A program made the position numbers and the translations under genes. Below are positions 1 through 8,184 of a stretch of 64,000 nt of DNA, in pieces. The stretch is from NCBI RefSeq assembly GCF_006352025.1, contig NZ_CP040936.1, positions 3,102,001-3,166,000 on the forward strand, written 5' to 3'. The notes beneath the pieces are model-generated. The model had not been told where the DNA came from and did not search any database. It saw nothing but the letters and a program-made list of their open reading frames with translations. Positions within the stretch are counted from its first letter, which is position 1, and the number at the start of each line of letters is the position of its first letter. This stretch comes from Hymenobacter sp. DG01 (lineage in GTDB: Bacteria > Bacteroidota > Bacteroidia > Cytophagales > Hymenobacteraceae).

Positions 1-2101
1 GAGCCAGACTAGTGGGCATGCTCCCCAAAAACGACCGGATGATCTTGGCTACGAAAGCGTCGCGGCCGTGCGCCAGTCCCCGTAGGCGGGTCAGGTCGTA
101 GCTGGCTTGGGCCGCCGGGGTAGGGGTAGCATCAGGCTGCAGCAAGGCTTCCAGGTTTCGGTACAGGTCAGCCTCCTCAAAGGGCTTGGTCAGGCAGGCA
201 TTCATGCCGGCGGCCAGGTAGCGGGCATTATCCGAGCGGAAAGCGTTGGCCGTCAGAGCCAGAATGGGCACGTTGGCGCGGACCGGGTCGGGCAGCTGCC
301 GGATAACTGCCGTAGCTTCCAGCCCACTCATACCAGGCATCTGAATGTCCATCAGTACCGCATCGTAAAGACGGTGCCGGACCATTTCCAGCCCTACCTG
401 CCCGTTTTCGGCCTCATCTACCTCCACGCCCCATTCTTCCAGCAGCATGCGGGCTACGTCGCGGTTTACCTCGTTGTCTTCTACCAGCAACACCCGGCGG
501 CCGCGCAGCAAGCCGGTATCAAAGGCAGAAGGCGTTGGCTCAGGCGCCACGGCCGGAGTGCGCGGCAGCGTCAGGACAAACCGGAACGTGCTACCCTTGC
601 CGACCTCACTTTCTACCGTCAGCACGCCGCCCAGCTGCTCTACGATGGCCCGCGAAATACTCAGGCCCAGCCCAGTACCGCCAAACCGCCGCGTGGTGTC
701 GGCGTAGGCCTGCGTAAAACCCTCGAAAATGCGCTCCTGCTGCTCCGCCGGAACCCCTATGCCCGTATCCGCTACCACAAACTCCACCGTAAGCGTGTCG
801 GCGTCAGAGCTTAGCTGGCGGCTGGCAACGGTAACGTGGCCACCGGGCTCGGTAAACTTGATGGCATTGGCCACCAGATTAATCATCACCTGATTGATGC
901 GGTGCGGGTCGCCGATAACCCAAGGCAGCGGGCAGGAGTCGCGGAGTGGGGTGCCGGCCACGGTCAGGCCCTTCTCTACGGCCTGCAGCACCAGGGGCTG
1001 CAGGGCCTCGCTCAGCGAGGTACAGAGGTTAAAGGAAGTTTGCTCGAACTCCAGTTTGCCGGAGGTAATCTTGGCCATGTCCAGCACATCGTTGATGATG
1101 CTGAGCAGGTGCTGCCCAGAGCTGCGAATGATGCCCACCAACTCCTGTTGCCGGGCATCGAGGCGGGTTTTGGCGAGCTGCCCGGCCATGCCCAGCACCC
1201 CGTTCATGGGCGTCCGGATTTCGTGACTCATATTGGCCAAGAAATTTTCCCGGGCCCGCAGAGCCGCCTCGGCCTCATCCTTCGCCTGGTTCAACTCCTG
1301 CTCTACCAGAATGCGCTTGGTGATGTTGATCAGGTAAAGGTTCGCGTATCCCTCCGTGGCAAAGGGCGCCACAAAAGCCGCGTAGAAATTGTCGCCTACC
1401 GGAATATCTACCTGCCAGGGCTGGCTATGGGTCAGGGCGGTAGCGGCCAGCCGCTGGGTTTTAGTCAGTAGCCGGCTCTGGTCGGCCTCGGCTAGGGACT
1501 GAAACAGGGCGTTAGCGGCCGGGTTGGTATACAGCAGCTGTCCGCTTGCATCCAGCCGGAAAATAGGGTTGGGATTCTGGCCCGGAATACTAGCCACGGC
1601 CCTCAGTTGCACTGTGGCCCGGTGGTACTCCGTTATGTCGCGCAGCCGGATCAAAACGTTTACCGCGGTATCATCGTCGCCCTGAATCGGCATAAAATCC
1701 CGTTCCAGTACCCGGCCATCCAGCAGTTCCACTGGGTCGTTAAACACTGGCGTCCCCTTCTGGCGCTTGCTACGCACCTGCTGCTCAAAAGCAGCCGGGT
1801 CAACAGTCAGCTGCATCAACACGGCCGCCAGCTCCTGCCACGCCCGGCCTACCCAGTATGCGGCCGGCTCCTCTATGTCCCACAGCGCACAGAACCGCTC
1901 ATTCACCAGGGCGATGCGGCCGGCTGCATCCGTGAGCAGAATTCCTTCCTGCAAATGACTCAACAGCTGATCCAGCCGGCTGGCAACACTACTCGCTCGG
2001 CTGCTAACCTCCTGCAGCGCTGCTTCCAGCTCCTGAATGCGCAGGTGGGCCTGCTCCAGACTCAGGGGGGTAGCAGCTGATGCGGAGGGGGAGCTATTCA
2101 T
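1..2101 (-). CDS. Hybrid sensor histidine kinase/response regulator, partial at C-terminus
   Basis: The gene starts with ATG at 2101 and runs off the left edge, leaving about 700 residues. A short coiled segment (about 20-50) precedes two PAS-like segments (about 50-260). Next come a dimerisation/phosphoacceptor domain with H-box [10 protein letters not shown] (phospho-His near residue 293), an HATPase domain with N box (NLVANAIKF) and G boxes (DTGIGV, GTGLGLS), and a receiver domain with [11 protein letters not shown] and phospho-Asp in MDIQMPG near residue 585. The last visible residues ([14 protein letters not shown]) look like the start of an Hpt domain. There is no signal peptide or clear membrane segment, so it is probably cytosolic. 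The signal it senses cannot be inferred, and no partner regulator is visible. Confidence 0.9.
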   Translation of the reverse strand, partial: MNSSPSASAATPLSLEQAHLRIQELEAALQEVSSRASSVASRLDQLLSHLQEGILLTDAAGRIALVNERFCALWDIEEPAAYWVGRAWQELAAVLMQLTVDPAAFEQQVRSKRQKGTPVFNDPVELLDGRVLERDFMPIQGDDDTAVNVLIRLRDITEYHRATVQLRAVASIPGQNPNPIFRLDASGQLLYTNPAANALFQSLAEADQSRLLTKTQRLAATALTHSQPWQVDIPVGDNFYAAFVAPFATEGYANLYLINITKRILVEQELNQAKDEAEAALRARENFLANMSHEIRTPMNGVLGMAGQLAKTRLDARQQELVGIIRSSGQHLLSIINDVLDMAKITSGKLEFEQTSFNLCTSLSEALQPLVLQAVEKGLTVAGTPLRDSCPLPWVIGDPHRINQVMINLVANAIKFTEPGGHVTVASRQLSSDADTLTVEFVVADTGIGVPAEQQERIFEGFTQAYADTTRRFGGTGLGLSISRAIVEQLGGVLTVESEVGKGSTFRFVLTLPRTPAVAPEPTPSAFDTGLLRGRRVLLVEDNEVNRDVARMLLEEWGVEVDEAENGQVGLEMVRHRLYDAVLMDIQMPGMSGLEATAVIRQLPDPVRANVPILALTANAFRSDNARYLAAGMNACLTKPFEEADLYRNLEALLQPDATPTPAAQASYDLTRLRGLAHGRDAFVAKIIRSFLGSMPTSLA

Positions 2102-2252
2102 AGTTGAGGAAACAGGACACTCCCGAAAGTACTAGCATCCTCGCCCAACGGTTCCAAAGTCTGGCTGAATAAAAGGTTTCTCCCAGCCAACCGGGCGTTC
2201 GGGCAAGCGAATAGCCAAGCTGCCCCGGCCGCCGCGCTACGCCCGGGCCTAC

Positions 2253-2288
2253 AAAAAAGCCCGTGCTACCAGGGGCAGCACGGGCTTT
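2253..2288 (-). terminator. Rho-independent terminator after the RNase E/G gene
   Basis: Nine-base arms GCCCGTGCT and AGCACGGGC enclose a 9-base loop and are followed on the minus strand by a T run. It lies about 40 bases downstream of the RNase E/G stop codon. Confidence 0.85.
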
Positions 2289-2326
2289 CCTTCTATCAGG
2301 AGGAGTTTTCTCGCAGAAAAAATCCG

Positions 2327-3934
2327 TTAATCAGTTATTTCCAATTCCCGGTCCTGCAACCGGCTCATGGCCGCCGCGGCCGAGTGCAGCTCGATTTCCT
2401 CGCCGTTCTCGTCCTCGATGCGGTACTCGGTGAGGCCCAGACTAGTGTCCTTCATCACCTTTACCCACTTGTAATACTTCAGGTACCACTTCATTTGCCG
2501 GCTTACCAACCCTTTGGTATAGTAGGCATGCAGGAAGGGATGCACCGAAAGCGTGATACCCGACTGGTTTTGAGCTACCAGCAGATCGTCAATGCTGTTG
2601 TCGATTTCGTCCGTCACGAGGATGGAAGCCGAAATCTTGCCCGTGCCACCGCAGGTAGGGCACACCTCGCCGGTAACAATGGCTTCGGCCGGCCGCACGC
2701 GCTGCCGGGTAATCTGAAGCAGGCCAAACTTGGTAATGGGCAGAATGGTGTAGCGGGCCTTGTCCTGCTTCATGATGCTGTGCACCGCGTCTTCCACCTT
2801 TTTCCGGCTCTCGCCCGACTTCATATCAATGAAATCGACAACGATGATGCCGCCCATGTCGCGCAGCCGCAGCTGGCGGGCTACCTCTTTGGCGGCCGCG
2901 AGGTTCACGTGCAGGGCCGTGGCCTCTTGGTCGCCCTCCTGGTTGCTCTTGTTGCCGGAGTTCACGTCGATGACGTGCAGGGCCTCCGTGTGCTCAATGA
3001 CGAGGTAGCCGCCCCCGGGCACCGTCACGGTTTTGCCAAACAGCGTTTTCAGCTGCTTTTCAATGCCGTGCTGCTCAAAGATTTTCACTTTGCCGGTGTG
3101 CAGCTTCAGCAGGCCCAGCTTATCGGGCGCAATCTGCTGCAGGTAGCTGCGCATCTCCTCGTACATGGTCGGCGAGTCCACGGTAATGGCATCGAACGAC
3201 TCATTGAGCATGTCGCGCAGCATGGAAGAAGTGCGGCCCAGTTCGCCCAGTACCTTGTCGTTGGGCTTGCCCGTGCGCAGGTTCTGGAAGAGGGTTTCCC
3301 ACTTGCTTACCATACTTTGCATATCCTTGTCGAGCTCAGCCACCTCGCGGCCTTCGGCTACGGTGCGGATAATCACGCCAAAGTTGTCGGGCTTGATGGA
3401 TGCAATGAGCCGCTTGAGCCGCTCCCGCTCCGTCTTGCTGACAATCTTCTTGGATACGCTGATGGTATTCGAAAACGGAACCAGCACCAGGTAGCGGCCG
3501 GCCATGGAAATATCCGTGGACAGACGCGGGCCTTTGGTGGAAATCGGCTCCTTCACAATCTGAACCAGCAGTTGCTGGCCCTTCTTGAGCGTGTTGTCGA
3601 TTTTACCGACTTTGTCGAGCGTCCCGTCAAACTGAAAGGTTTTCAGGGGCCCAACGGTAATTTTCTGCGATTGTACGCCTTTGCCCCACTTCACCAAGGA
3701 AGGAAAATTCTCCCCTAGGTCGCCGTAGTGCAGAAAAGCGTCTTTTTGGTACCCGATGTCAATGAACGCGGCGTTCAGACCGGGCATAACTTTCTTGACC
3801 GTGCCCAGGAAAATGTCACCTACTGAATAAGCGGTGTCGTTGCGGTCGAAATGATATTCGATGAGCCGCTTGTCCTGTAGCAGGGCAATCCGTTCTCCGT
3901 CCTGAGTAGAATTAATGATTAATTCGTTACTCAA
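2327..3934 (-). CDS. rng: Ribonuclease E/G family endoribonuclease
   Basis: Single-strand-specific endoribonuclease for rRNA 5' maturation and mRNA turnover. It has 535 residues. An S1-like RNA-binding segment lies near residues 35-130 (SVGDIFLGTVKKVMPG, AAFIDIG). The catalytic DNase-I-like core carries the acidic motifs HVIDVNSG and VVDFIDM. A zinc-link CPTCGGTG follows, with cysteines near 425 and 428. The length fits RNase G or the catalytic half of RNase E; there is no long C-terminal degradosome scaffold. Start ATG at 3934 gives the usual N-terminus MSNELIINS. The ribosomal peptide gene lies just upstream on the same strand, but a hairpin separates them. Confidence 0.95.
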   Translation of the reverse strand: MSNELIINSTQDGERIALLQDKRLIEYHFDRNDTAYSVGDIFLGTVKKVMPGLNAAFIDIGYQKDAFLHYGDLGENFPSLVKWGKGVQSQKITVGPLKTFQFDGTLDKVGKIDNTLKKGQQLLVQIVKEPISTKGPRLSTDISMAGRYLVLVPFSNTISVSKKIVSKTERERLKRLIASIKPDNFGVIIRTVAEGREVAELDKDMQSMVSKWETLFQNLRTGKPNDKVLGELGRTSSMLRDMLNESFDAITVDSPTMYEEMRSYLQQIAPDKLGLLKLHTGKVKIFEQHGIEKQLKTLFGKTVTVPGGGYLVIEHTEALHVIDVNSGNKSNQEGDQEATALHVNLAAAKEVARQLRLRDMGGIIVVDFIDMKSGESRKKVEDAVHSIMKQDKARYTILPITKFGLLQITRQRVRPAEAIVTGEVCPTCGGTGKISASILVTDEIDNSIDDLLVAQNQSGITLSVHPFLHAYYTKGLVSRQMKWYLKYYKWVKVMKDTSLGLTEYRIEDENGEEIELHSAAAAMSRLQDRELEITD

Positions 3935-4002
3935 TGGATTAAGCGGTTAGGAAAGGCACTCCGAAACAGGCCTTTGGTGAAGCTGCTACCCCCGAAACCC
4001 GC

Positions 4003-4039
4003 AAAGGGAAGCCAGCGCACGAGGCGCCAGCTTCCCTTT
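4003..4039 (-). terminator. Hairpin after the COX24-like peptide gene
   Basis: Arms AAAGGGAAGC and GCTTCCCTTT extend inward with GCGC pairs. The hairpin lies between the small ribosomal peptide gene and rng. The T run is short, so termination is likely but not certain. Confidence 0.55.
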
Positions 4040-4145
4040 CAAGCCACGGGGAAAGCAAACTTCTGGCCACTCTCAGAGAACCTAAGTGAGAGATAGACGA
4101 ACGTTATCCGGGCAGGAAAACGCCGCCAGCAAACCCCGGGAGGGC

Positions 4146-4235
4146 TTACTTCTTCTTGTGACGGTTCTTGCGCAGACGCTTCTTCCGCTTGTGAGTGGCA
4201 ATCTTATGACGCTTTCTCTTTTTACCGCAGGGCAT
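4146..4235 (-). CDS. AURKAIP1/COX24 (mS38/bS22-like) small ribosomal peptide
   Basis: A 29-residue open frame from ATG at 4235 to TAA at 4146. It begins MPCGKKRKRHKIATHKRKKR and continues LRKNRHKKK, so about two thirds of its residues are Lys, Arg or His. This matches the very short COX24_C-type peptides annotated in Bacteroidota, related to mitochondrial mS38 and mycobacterial bS22, which bind rRNA of the small subunit. Assignment rests on recognition of the highly conserved KKRLRKNRHKK-type core. It lies between rng and a TPR gene, all on the minus strand, with its own downstream hairpin. At under 30 codons, automated gene callers easily miss it. Confidence 0.8.
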   Translation of the reverse strand: MPCGKKRKRHKIATHKRKKRLRKNRHKKK

Positions 4236-4266
4236 GAGTTGAAGTGGTTAAGGGTGTAAAAAATAC

Positions 4267-5166
4267 TTAGTTCAGCTTCTGGAGTTGCTCATCTACTGAA
4301 GCGGCCAGGGCCGGATCAGTGCTGAGGCTTTTAGCCTTTTCAAAGGCCTTCCGGGCTTCTGCCTTAGCTCCGGTCTGAGCTAAAGCGACGCCAAGATAAA
4401 ACTGTCCGTTGACGTTTTCGGCGTTGACCTTGATCAATTCCTGGAAACGCTCCACAGCCCGATCGAACTGGCTGCTCTGAATAGCCAGAAAACCAAGGTT
4501 ATAGAGAGCTTTTTCGTTGCGTGGGTCGGCAGCTAAAACTTCCCGGATCAGCGTGATGCCTTTCACCGGATCGGCGCTGGCCATGTAGGCCATGCCGAGG
4601 TTGGTTTTGGCGTCGAGGTTGTCGGGGTTGTTTTTCAACACCTTCTCGTACAGTTCCTGGCACTTAGCGCCCAACAGCTTCTGCCGCTCTTCGGTGGCCG
4701 CAAAGCTGTAGGCCTCAAAGTACTCGTCGGCGGCCCGTTTCCAGGCTTGTTCGCCAGGCCGAGCCAGGGCAACCTGCTCGAAATAGTAACCCGCGCTGTC
4801 GAACTTCTCAACGGCTTTGTACTTGGCAGCCAGCTCCTGAGCCAGCCGGAGGCGGCCCGTCAGGTCGGCGGAGTTAGTGGCCTTGTACTTCGCCAGCAGA
4901 CCATTGATTTCGCTGCGCTGGGCAGCTGGAATCGTCATGTGCGGCTGCTCAGCGGTTGCGCCTTCCGGTTTGCCCATGGCATCCATGCCCCCCACCGATG
5001 GAGCGGCCGCGCCATTATCGCGGTTAGCGGTGCGGGCACCATCCTGGGCCAGCGTAGCCTTGGCCTCCTTGGGCTTGACGATTACCTTCGGCAGCAAAAA
5101 CAGCCCGGCTACCAGCGCAACGGCCAGAGCCAGAATCAGAAGTTGGTGCTTGGAAGTAGTAGCCAT
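4267..5166 (-). CDS. Membrane-anchored tetratricopeptide repeat protein
   Basis: The 299-residue protein starts at MATTSKHQ (ATG at 5166). A frame reaching 5202 exists, but its extra 12 residues precede the natural N-terminus. One transmembrane helix lies at about residues 7-27 (LLILALAVALVAGLFLLPKV), followed by a charged and Ala-rich linker. The C-terminal two thirds holds TPR units, with typical repeats such as NLDAKTNLGMAYMASADPV, KALYNLGFLAIQSSQFDRAV and GQFYLGVALAQTGAKAEARK. The helix is probably a single-pass anchor with the repeats as a protein-binding scaffold. The partner is unknown. Its neighbours are HU upstream and the small ribosomal peptide downstream. Confidence 0.85.
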   Translation of the reverse strand: MATTSKHQLLILALAVALVAGLFLLPKVIVKPKEAKATLAQDGARTANRDNGAAAPSVGGMDAMGKPEGATAEQPHMTIPAAQRSEINGLLAKYKATNSADLTGRLRLAQELAAKYKAVEKFDSAGYYFEQVALARPGEQAWKRAADEYFEAYSFAATEERQKLLGAKCQELYEKVLKNNPDNLDAKTNLGMAYMASADPVKGITLIREVLAADPRNEKALYNLGFLAIQSSQFDRAVERFQELIKVNAENVNGQFYLGVALAQTGAKAEARKAFEKAKSLSTDPALAASVDEQLQKLN

Positions 5167-5249
5167 CAGGACGAGAAAAAAGCAGGCCGCCGGGCCTCCC
5201 AAACGGGAATTCCCAGCGGCTCAGCCGGCAATATTACAACAACAGGTGA

Positions 5250-5552
5250 TTAGGCAGCCAGTTCTTTGATCTTCTTGCTGTTCTTGATCTTGCCAATGAA
5301 GGTTTTGGACGGCTTGAAGCTCGGGATGAAGTGCTCGTCGATGATAATCGACGTGTTTTTCGAGATGTTGCGGGCTACTTTCTTCGCGCGCTTTTTGTTC
5401 ACGAAGGAGCCAAAACCACGCACATAGATGTTGTTGCCTTCGGCCATGGAGTCCTTCACCACTTTGAAGAAGGCTTCTACGGTAGCCGAAACGTCTGCTT
5501 TCTCGATGCCGGTTTTGTCGGCAATTTCGGCAATTACTTCTGCTTTAGTCAC
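5250..5552 (-). CDS. HU-family DNA-binding protein
   Basis: Nucleoid-associated, dimeric DNA-bending protein of 100 residues. The HU/IHF fold is clear: helices from TKAEVIAEIADKTGIEKADV, the beta-arm entry NNIYVRGFGSFVNKKRAKK, and the arm region around ARNISKNTSIIIDEHFIPSF with the Pro-containing tip replaced by the Bacteroidota variant. No ATG lies near the family start, so I choose GTG at 5552 (V-TKAEV). The open frame extends upstream to 5708 without similarity and crosses the promoter, so the longer version is wrong. The gene is divergent from mutY and has a near-perfect Bacteroidota promoter at 5659-5689, giving a leader of about 100 bases. Confidence 0.93.
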   Translation of the reverse strand: MTKAEVIAEIADKTGIEKADVSATVEAFFKVVKDSMAEGNNIYVRGFGSFVNKKRAKKVARNISKNTSIIIDEHFIPSFKPSKTFIGKIKNSKKIKELAA

Positions 5553-5605
5553 GCTGGTAAGTGTACTAGGGAGTGAAAAATGTTCTGCTGGCAACTTATG
5601 CCGTT

Positions 5606-5656
5606 CCCCAAAACGTAAGCACTTGCCCGGTAAGAGTTTGCCTACGTTTTGAGGGG
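5606..5656 (-). promoter_or_regulatory. Hairpin in the HU mRNA leader
   Basis: An inverted repeat with arms at 5606-5620 (CCCCAAAACGTAAGC) and 5640-5656 (GCCTACGTTTTGAGGGG) pairs with one mismatch and a one-base bulge. It starts a few bases after the HU -7 box, so it would form the 5' end of the HU transcript. A role in RNA stability or autoregulation is inference. Confidence 0.5.
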
Positions 5657-5658
5657 CA

Positions 5659-5689
5659 CAAAGGTAGCCTGCTTTTTTGGTTTTACAAA
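5659..5689 (-). promoter_or_regulatory. Bacteroidota-type promoter of the HU gene
   Basis: On the minus strand this reads TTTG, then exactly 19 bases, then TACCTTTG. That matches the -33/-7 consensus of the Bacteroidota housekeeping sigma factor (TTTG-N19-TAnnTTTG) at every defined position. It is oriented towards HU. Confidence 0.8.
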
Positions 5690-5750
5690 CGGTTTCGCCG
5701 CATTCCACCGGGCTTCCCTGGTTGCATCCAACTTATTCTTTCTCAAAGCC

Positions 5751-6842
5751 TTGACTTTTCCTCAAACTCCTTCTTCTTACCCTTGGTTTGCAGCAGCGCT
5801 GCTGGATTGGTACCCGCGCCACCGCCGCGACCTGCCTTGGCGCCACACGCGCGACCCGTATGCCATCTGGCTGTCGGAGGTAATTCTGCAGCAAACCCGT
5901 GTGAAGCAAGGCCTGCCTTATTACCTCGATTTCATTAGCAGCTACCCCACCGTTCATGACTTGGCCGCCGCCCCGCAGGATGAGGTGCTGCGCCATTGGC
6001 AGGGCCTGGGCTATTACTCACGGGCCCGCAACATGCACCATACGGCCCAGCAGGTGGTGCAGGAGTTTGGCGGTACGTTCCCTGACTCTTACGATGGGTT
6101 GCTGAAGCTGAGGGGGGTAGGACAGTACACGGCCGCCGCCATTGCTTCCTTTGCTTACGATGAGCAGGTGGCTGTGCTCGATGGCAACGTGTACCGGGTG
6201 CTGGCGCGCGTGTTCGGCCTGACCCAGGACATTGCCGCCCCGGCCAGCCGCAAAGTGTTTCAGCAGTTGGCCGACACCTTGATTCCGGCGGAGCATCCAG
6301 CGGAGTTTAATCAGGCCATTATGGAGTTCGGGGCCATTCAGTGCACGCCCGTAAAACCCGACTGCCTGTTCTGTCCGCTGCAAAGCCAGTGTTATGCGTT
6401 TCAGCATGGCTTGGTGCAGGAGCTACCAGTGAAAAGCAAAGCCAAGGCCGCCCGCACGCGCTACTTCCACTACCTCGTGTTGCGCCACGAGGACACCCTA
6501 TATATGCGTAAGCGTGGCCCCAAGGACATTTGGGAGGGTCTCTACGATTTTGCCCTGCACGAAGCGGAAACCGCTGAGCTGCCGGCCCAGCAGGTGGTTG
6601 ACGCGGTGGAGCTACTTGGCGGCCGTTTTGCCACCAATCAAGCAGAGGAGCCGGTGCACAGCCTGCGCCACGTACTGAGCCACCAGAAAGTGGAAGCGCG
6701 CTTTCACCCGGTGCGGCTGGCTGCCCCCCTACCCCCCGCCGCACTGGCGAAGGCTGGCCTAGTTGCTTACCATGCGGCAGCTATTGAGGAGCTGCCGAAA
6801 CCCATGCTTATAACTAACTACATTAGCAAAATAAAGATTTAG
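5751..6842 (+). CDS. mutY: A/G-specific adenine DNA glycosylase MutY
   Basis: Removes adenine mispaired with 8-oxoguanine. The protein has 363 residues if it starts at TTG 5751. No ATG lies between 5649 and the conserved region, and the 5649 start would add 34 unrelated residues across the HU promoter. The catalytic Glu is E43 (SEVILQQTRV). The HhH motif is LRGVGQYTAAAIASF, the catalytic Asp is D144 in LDGNVYRV, and the [4Fe-4S] ligands are C198, C205, C208 and C214 (C-x6-C-x2-C-x5-C). A C-terminal NUDIX-like domain for 8-oxoG recognition begins near RTRYFHYLVL. It is divergent from HU and upstream of ssb, a common Bacteroidota arrangement. Confidence 0.93.
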   Translation: MTFPQTPSSYPWFAAALLDWYPRHRRDLPWRHTRDPYAIWLSEVILQQTRVKQGLPYYLDFISSYPTVHDLAAAPQDEVLRHWQGLGYYSRARNMHHTAQQVVQEFGGTFPDSYDGLLKLRGVGQYTAAAIASFAYDEQVAVLDGNVYRVLARVFGLTQDIAAPASRKVFQQLADTLIPAEHPAEFNQAIMEFGAIQCTPVKPDCLFCPLQSQCYAFQHGLVQELPVKSKAKAARTRYFHYLVLRHEDTLYMRKRGPKDIWEGLYDFALHEAETAELPAQQVVDAVELLGGRFATNQAEEPVHSLRHVLSHQKVEARFHPVRLAAPLPPAALAKAGLVAYHAAAIEELPKPMLITNYISKIKI

Positions 6843-6854
6843 CCGCCTAATATA

Positions 6855-6886
6855 TTTGGCAACATAAATCTTATTTTGTATATTTA
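6855..6886 (+). promoter_or_regulatory. Candidate ssb promoter
   Basis: TTTG at 6855-6858 is followed after 20 bases by TATATTTA (7 of 8 to TAnnTTTG), in a markedly AT-rich gap between mutY and ssb. A second exact -7-like box, TATATTTG, lies at 6851-6858 but lacks a -33 partner. Confidence 0.5.
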
Positions 6887-6939
6887 TACCAGTAATCAAC
6901 TCCCTATTTTACATCCTCAAGCAACTAAGAAGCAAGCAT

Positions 6940-7365
6940 ATGGCAGGCGTAAACAAAGTCATTCTGGTGGGCAATCTGGGTAAAGATCCGGAAGTACGTC
7001 ACCTGGAAGGTGGGGCCAGTGTAGCTCATTTCACCCTGGCTACCAACGAATATTACAAAGACAAGCAGGGCAACCGCGTAGAGCGTACTGAGTGGCACAA
7101 CATTGCGGCTTGGCGTGGCTTGGCGGAGTTGGCTGAGAAGTATCTGCGTAAGGGCCAGCAGGTGTACGTGGAAGGGAAAATCCGGACCCGGCAGTACCAG
7201 GACAAGGACAACCAGACCCGCTACATCACTGAAATCATAGCCGACGAAATTTCCATGCTCGGCGGCCGGCCCCAGGGCGCCGAAGGGGCTGCTACTCCCG
7301 CAGCGGCCACCGAAGCCCCTACTACCTTCCGGCAGGAACCAGAGCTGGACCAACTGCCGTTTTAA
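6940..7365 (+). CDS. ssb: Single-stranded DNA-binding protein
   Basis: A 141-residue SSB that coats single-stranded DNA during replication and repair. The OB fold is evident from [49 protein letters not shown] and [18 protein letters not shown]. An Ala/Pro/Gly-rich linker follows. The acidic tail ending DQLPF is the hydrophobic tip through which SSB recruits partners, RecG among them, whose gene lies downstream. ATG at 6940 gives the standard MAGVNKVIL start. A strong terminator follows within 25 bases. Confidence 0.96.
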   Translation: MAGVNKVILVGNLGKDPEVRHLEGGASVAHFTLATNEYYKDKQGNRVERTEWHNIAAWRGLAELAEKYLRKGQQVYVEGKIRTRQYQDKDNQTRYITEIIADEISMLGGRPQGAEGAATPAAATEAPTTFRQEPELDQLPF

Positions 7366-7386
7366 GCAGGTCTGGCACCTGCGCGC

Positions 7387-7415
7387 AAAAGCCCCGGCAA
7401 AACCGGGGCTTTTTG
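7387..7415 (+). terminator. Terminator after ssb
   Basis: Arms AAAGCCCCGG and CCGGGGCTTT enclose a short A-rich loop and are followed by a T run. Confidence 0.88.
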
Positions 7416-7504
7416 CATTAGTTTGGCTTTTCACAAAGGGTAGCAAGCCACGAATGCGCACCTATTCTTACCTACCTTTGATAGTTCATTTGCTTTTGCA
7501 TCGC

Positions 7505-8101
7505 ATGGCTGTTTCCCGAATGCTGCGCGCCGGAGGCGCGGTTTTTACTTTATTGGCTTTAGCGGTGGGTTGTACCTCGGCCCCCGATTTTACGCCTAAG
7601 CCTAAAGGATACAACCGCATCGATCTGCCGCCCCACGCCTACCAGACGCTGGCACCGGGGCATCCGTACCGGTTTGAGTACTCGCGCTACGCCAAGGTGC
7701 TGCGCGACTCTTCCTACCTGGCCCAGCCTCACTGGATCAATATTTACTACCCCACGCTGCAGGCCAATGTACAGATTACGTACGCTGACCTGGCCAAAAA
7801 GCCGCAGCTCTACGGCAAGCTGCTGGAAGATGCGCGCAAGCTCACCAGCAAACACGAAATCAAGGCGACGGCCATTGACGAGAACGTGCTGAAAACCCCG
7901 AATGGCATGCGCGTTTCGGTTTTTGAGCTACAGGGTGAAGTACCCAGCCAGTTTCAGTTTTATACCACCGACAGCACCAAGCACTTTTTCCGGGGTGCTC
8001 TGTATTTCCGCACGGCCACGGCCAACGACTCGCTGGCGCCGGTTATCGAGTACGTGAAGCAGGACATCGTGCGGATGTTGAACACGTTGCAGTATCAGTG
8101 A
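7505..8101 (+). CDS. gldD: Gliding motility lipoprotein GldD
   Basis: A 198-residue lipoprotein. I place the start at ATG 7505, which gives a signal peptide (MAVSRMLRAGG, then a hydrophobic stretch) and a lipobox ending AVGC with the lipidated Cys at 23. The frame also opens at 7454, giving an overlong leader. The mature part has the GldD pattern of aromatic and Pro residues: PDFTPKPKGYNRIDLPPHAY, YPTLQANVQITYADL, FRGALYFRTATANDSLAPVI. In Flavobacterium johnsoniae, GldD is required for gliding and T9SS function. Its place after mutY-ssb matches the conserved Bacteroidota gene order, which supports the call. Confidence 0.92.
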   Translation: MAVSRMLRAGGAVFTLLALAVGCTSAPDFTPKPKGYNRIDLPPHAYQTLAPGHPYRFEYSRYAKVLRDSSYLAQPHWINIYYPTLQANVQITYADLAKKPQLYGKLLEDARKLTSKHEIKATAIDENVLKTPNGMRVSVFELQGEVPSQFQFYTTDSTKHFFRGALYFRTATANDSLAPVIEYVKQDIVRMLNTLQYQ

Positions 8102-8184
8102 GCCCGGCAGTATAGAGAAGGTGGAGCTGGTACCGCTCAGGCCTGCTTTATTCTGGTTTTGCGAGGCTCATTCCTCATAGCTAT

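Noticed and set aside
2384..3718. 444-codon plus-strand frame opposite the RNase E/G gene
   Set aside because: Antisense shadow of rng with no recognisable domain.
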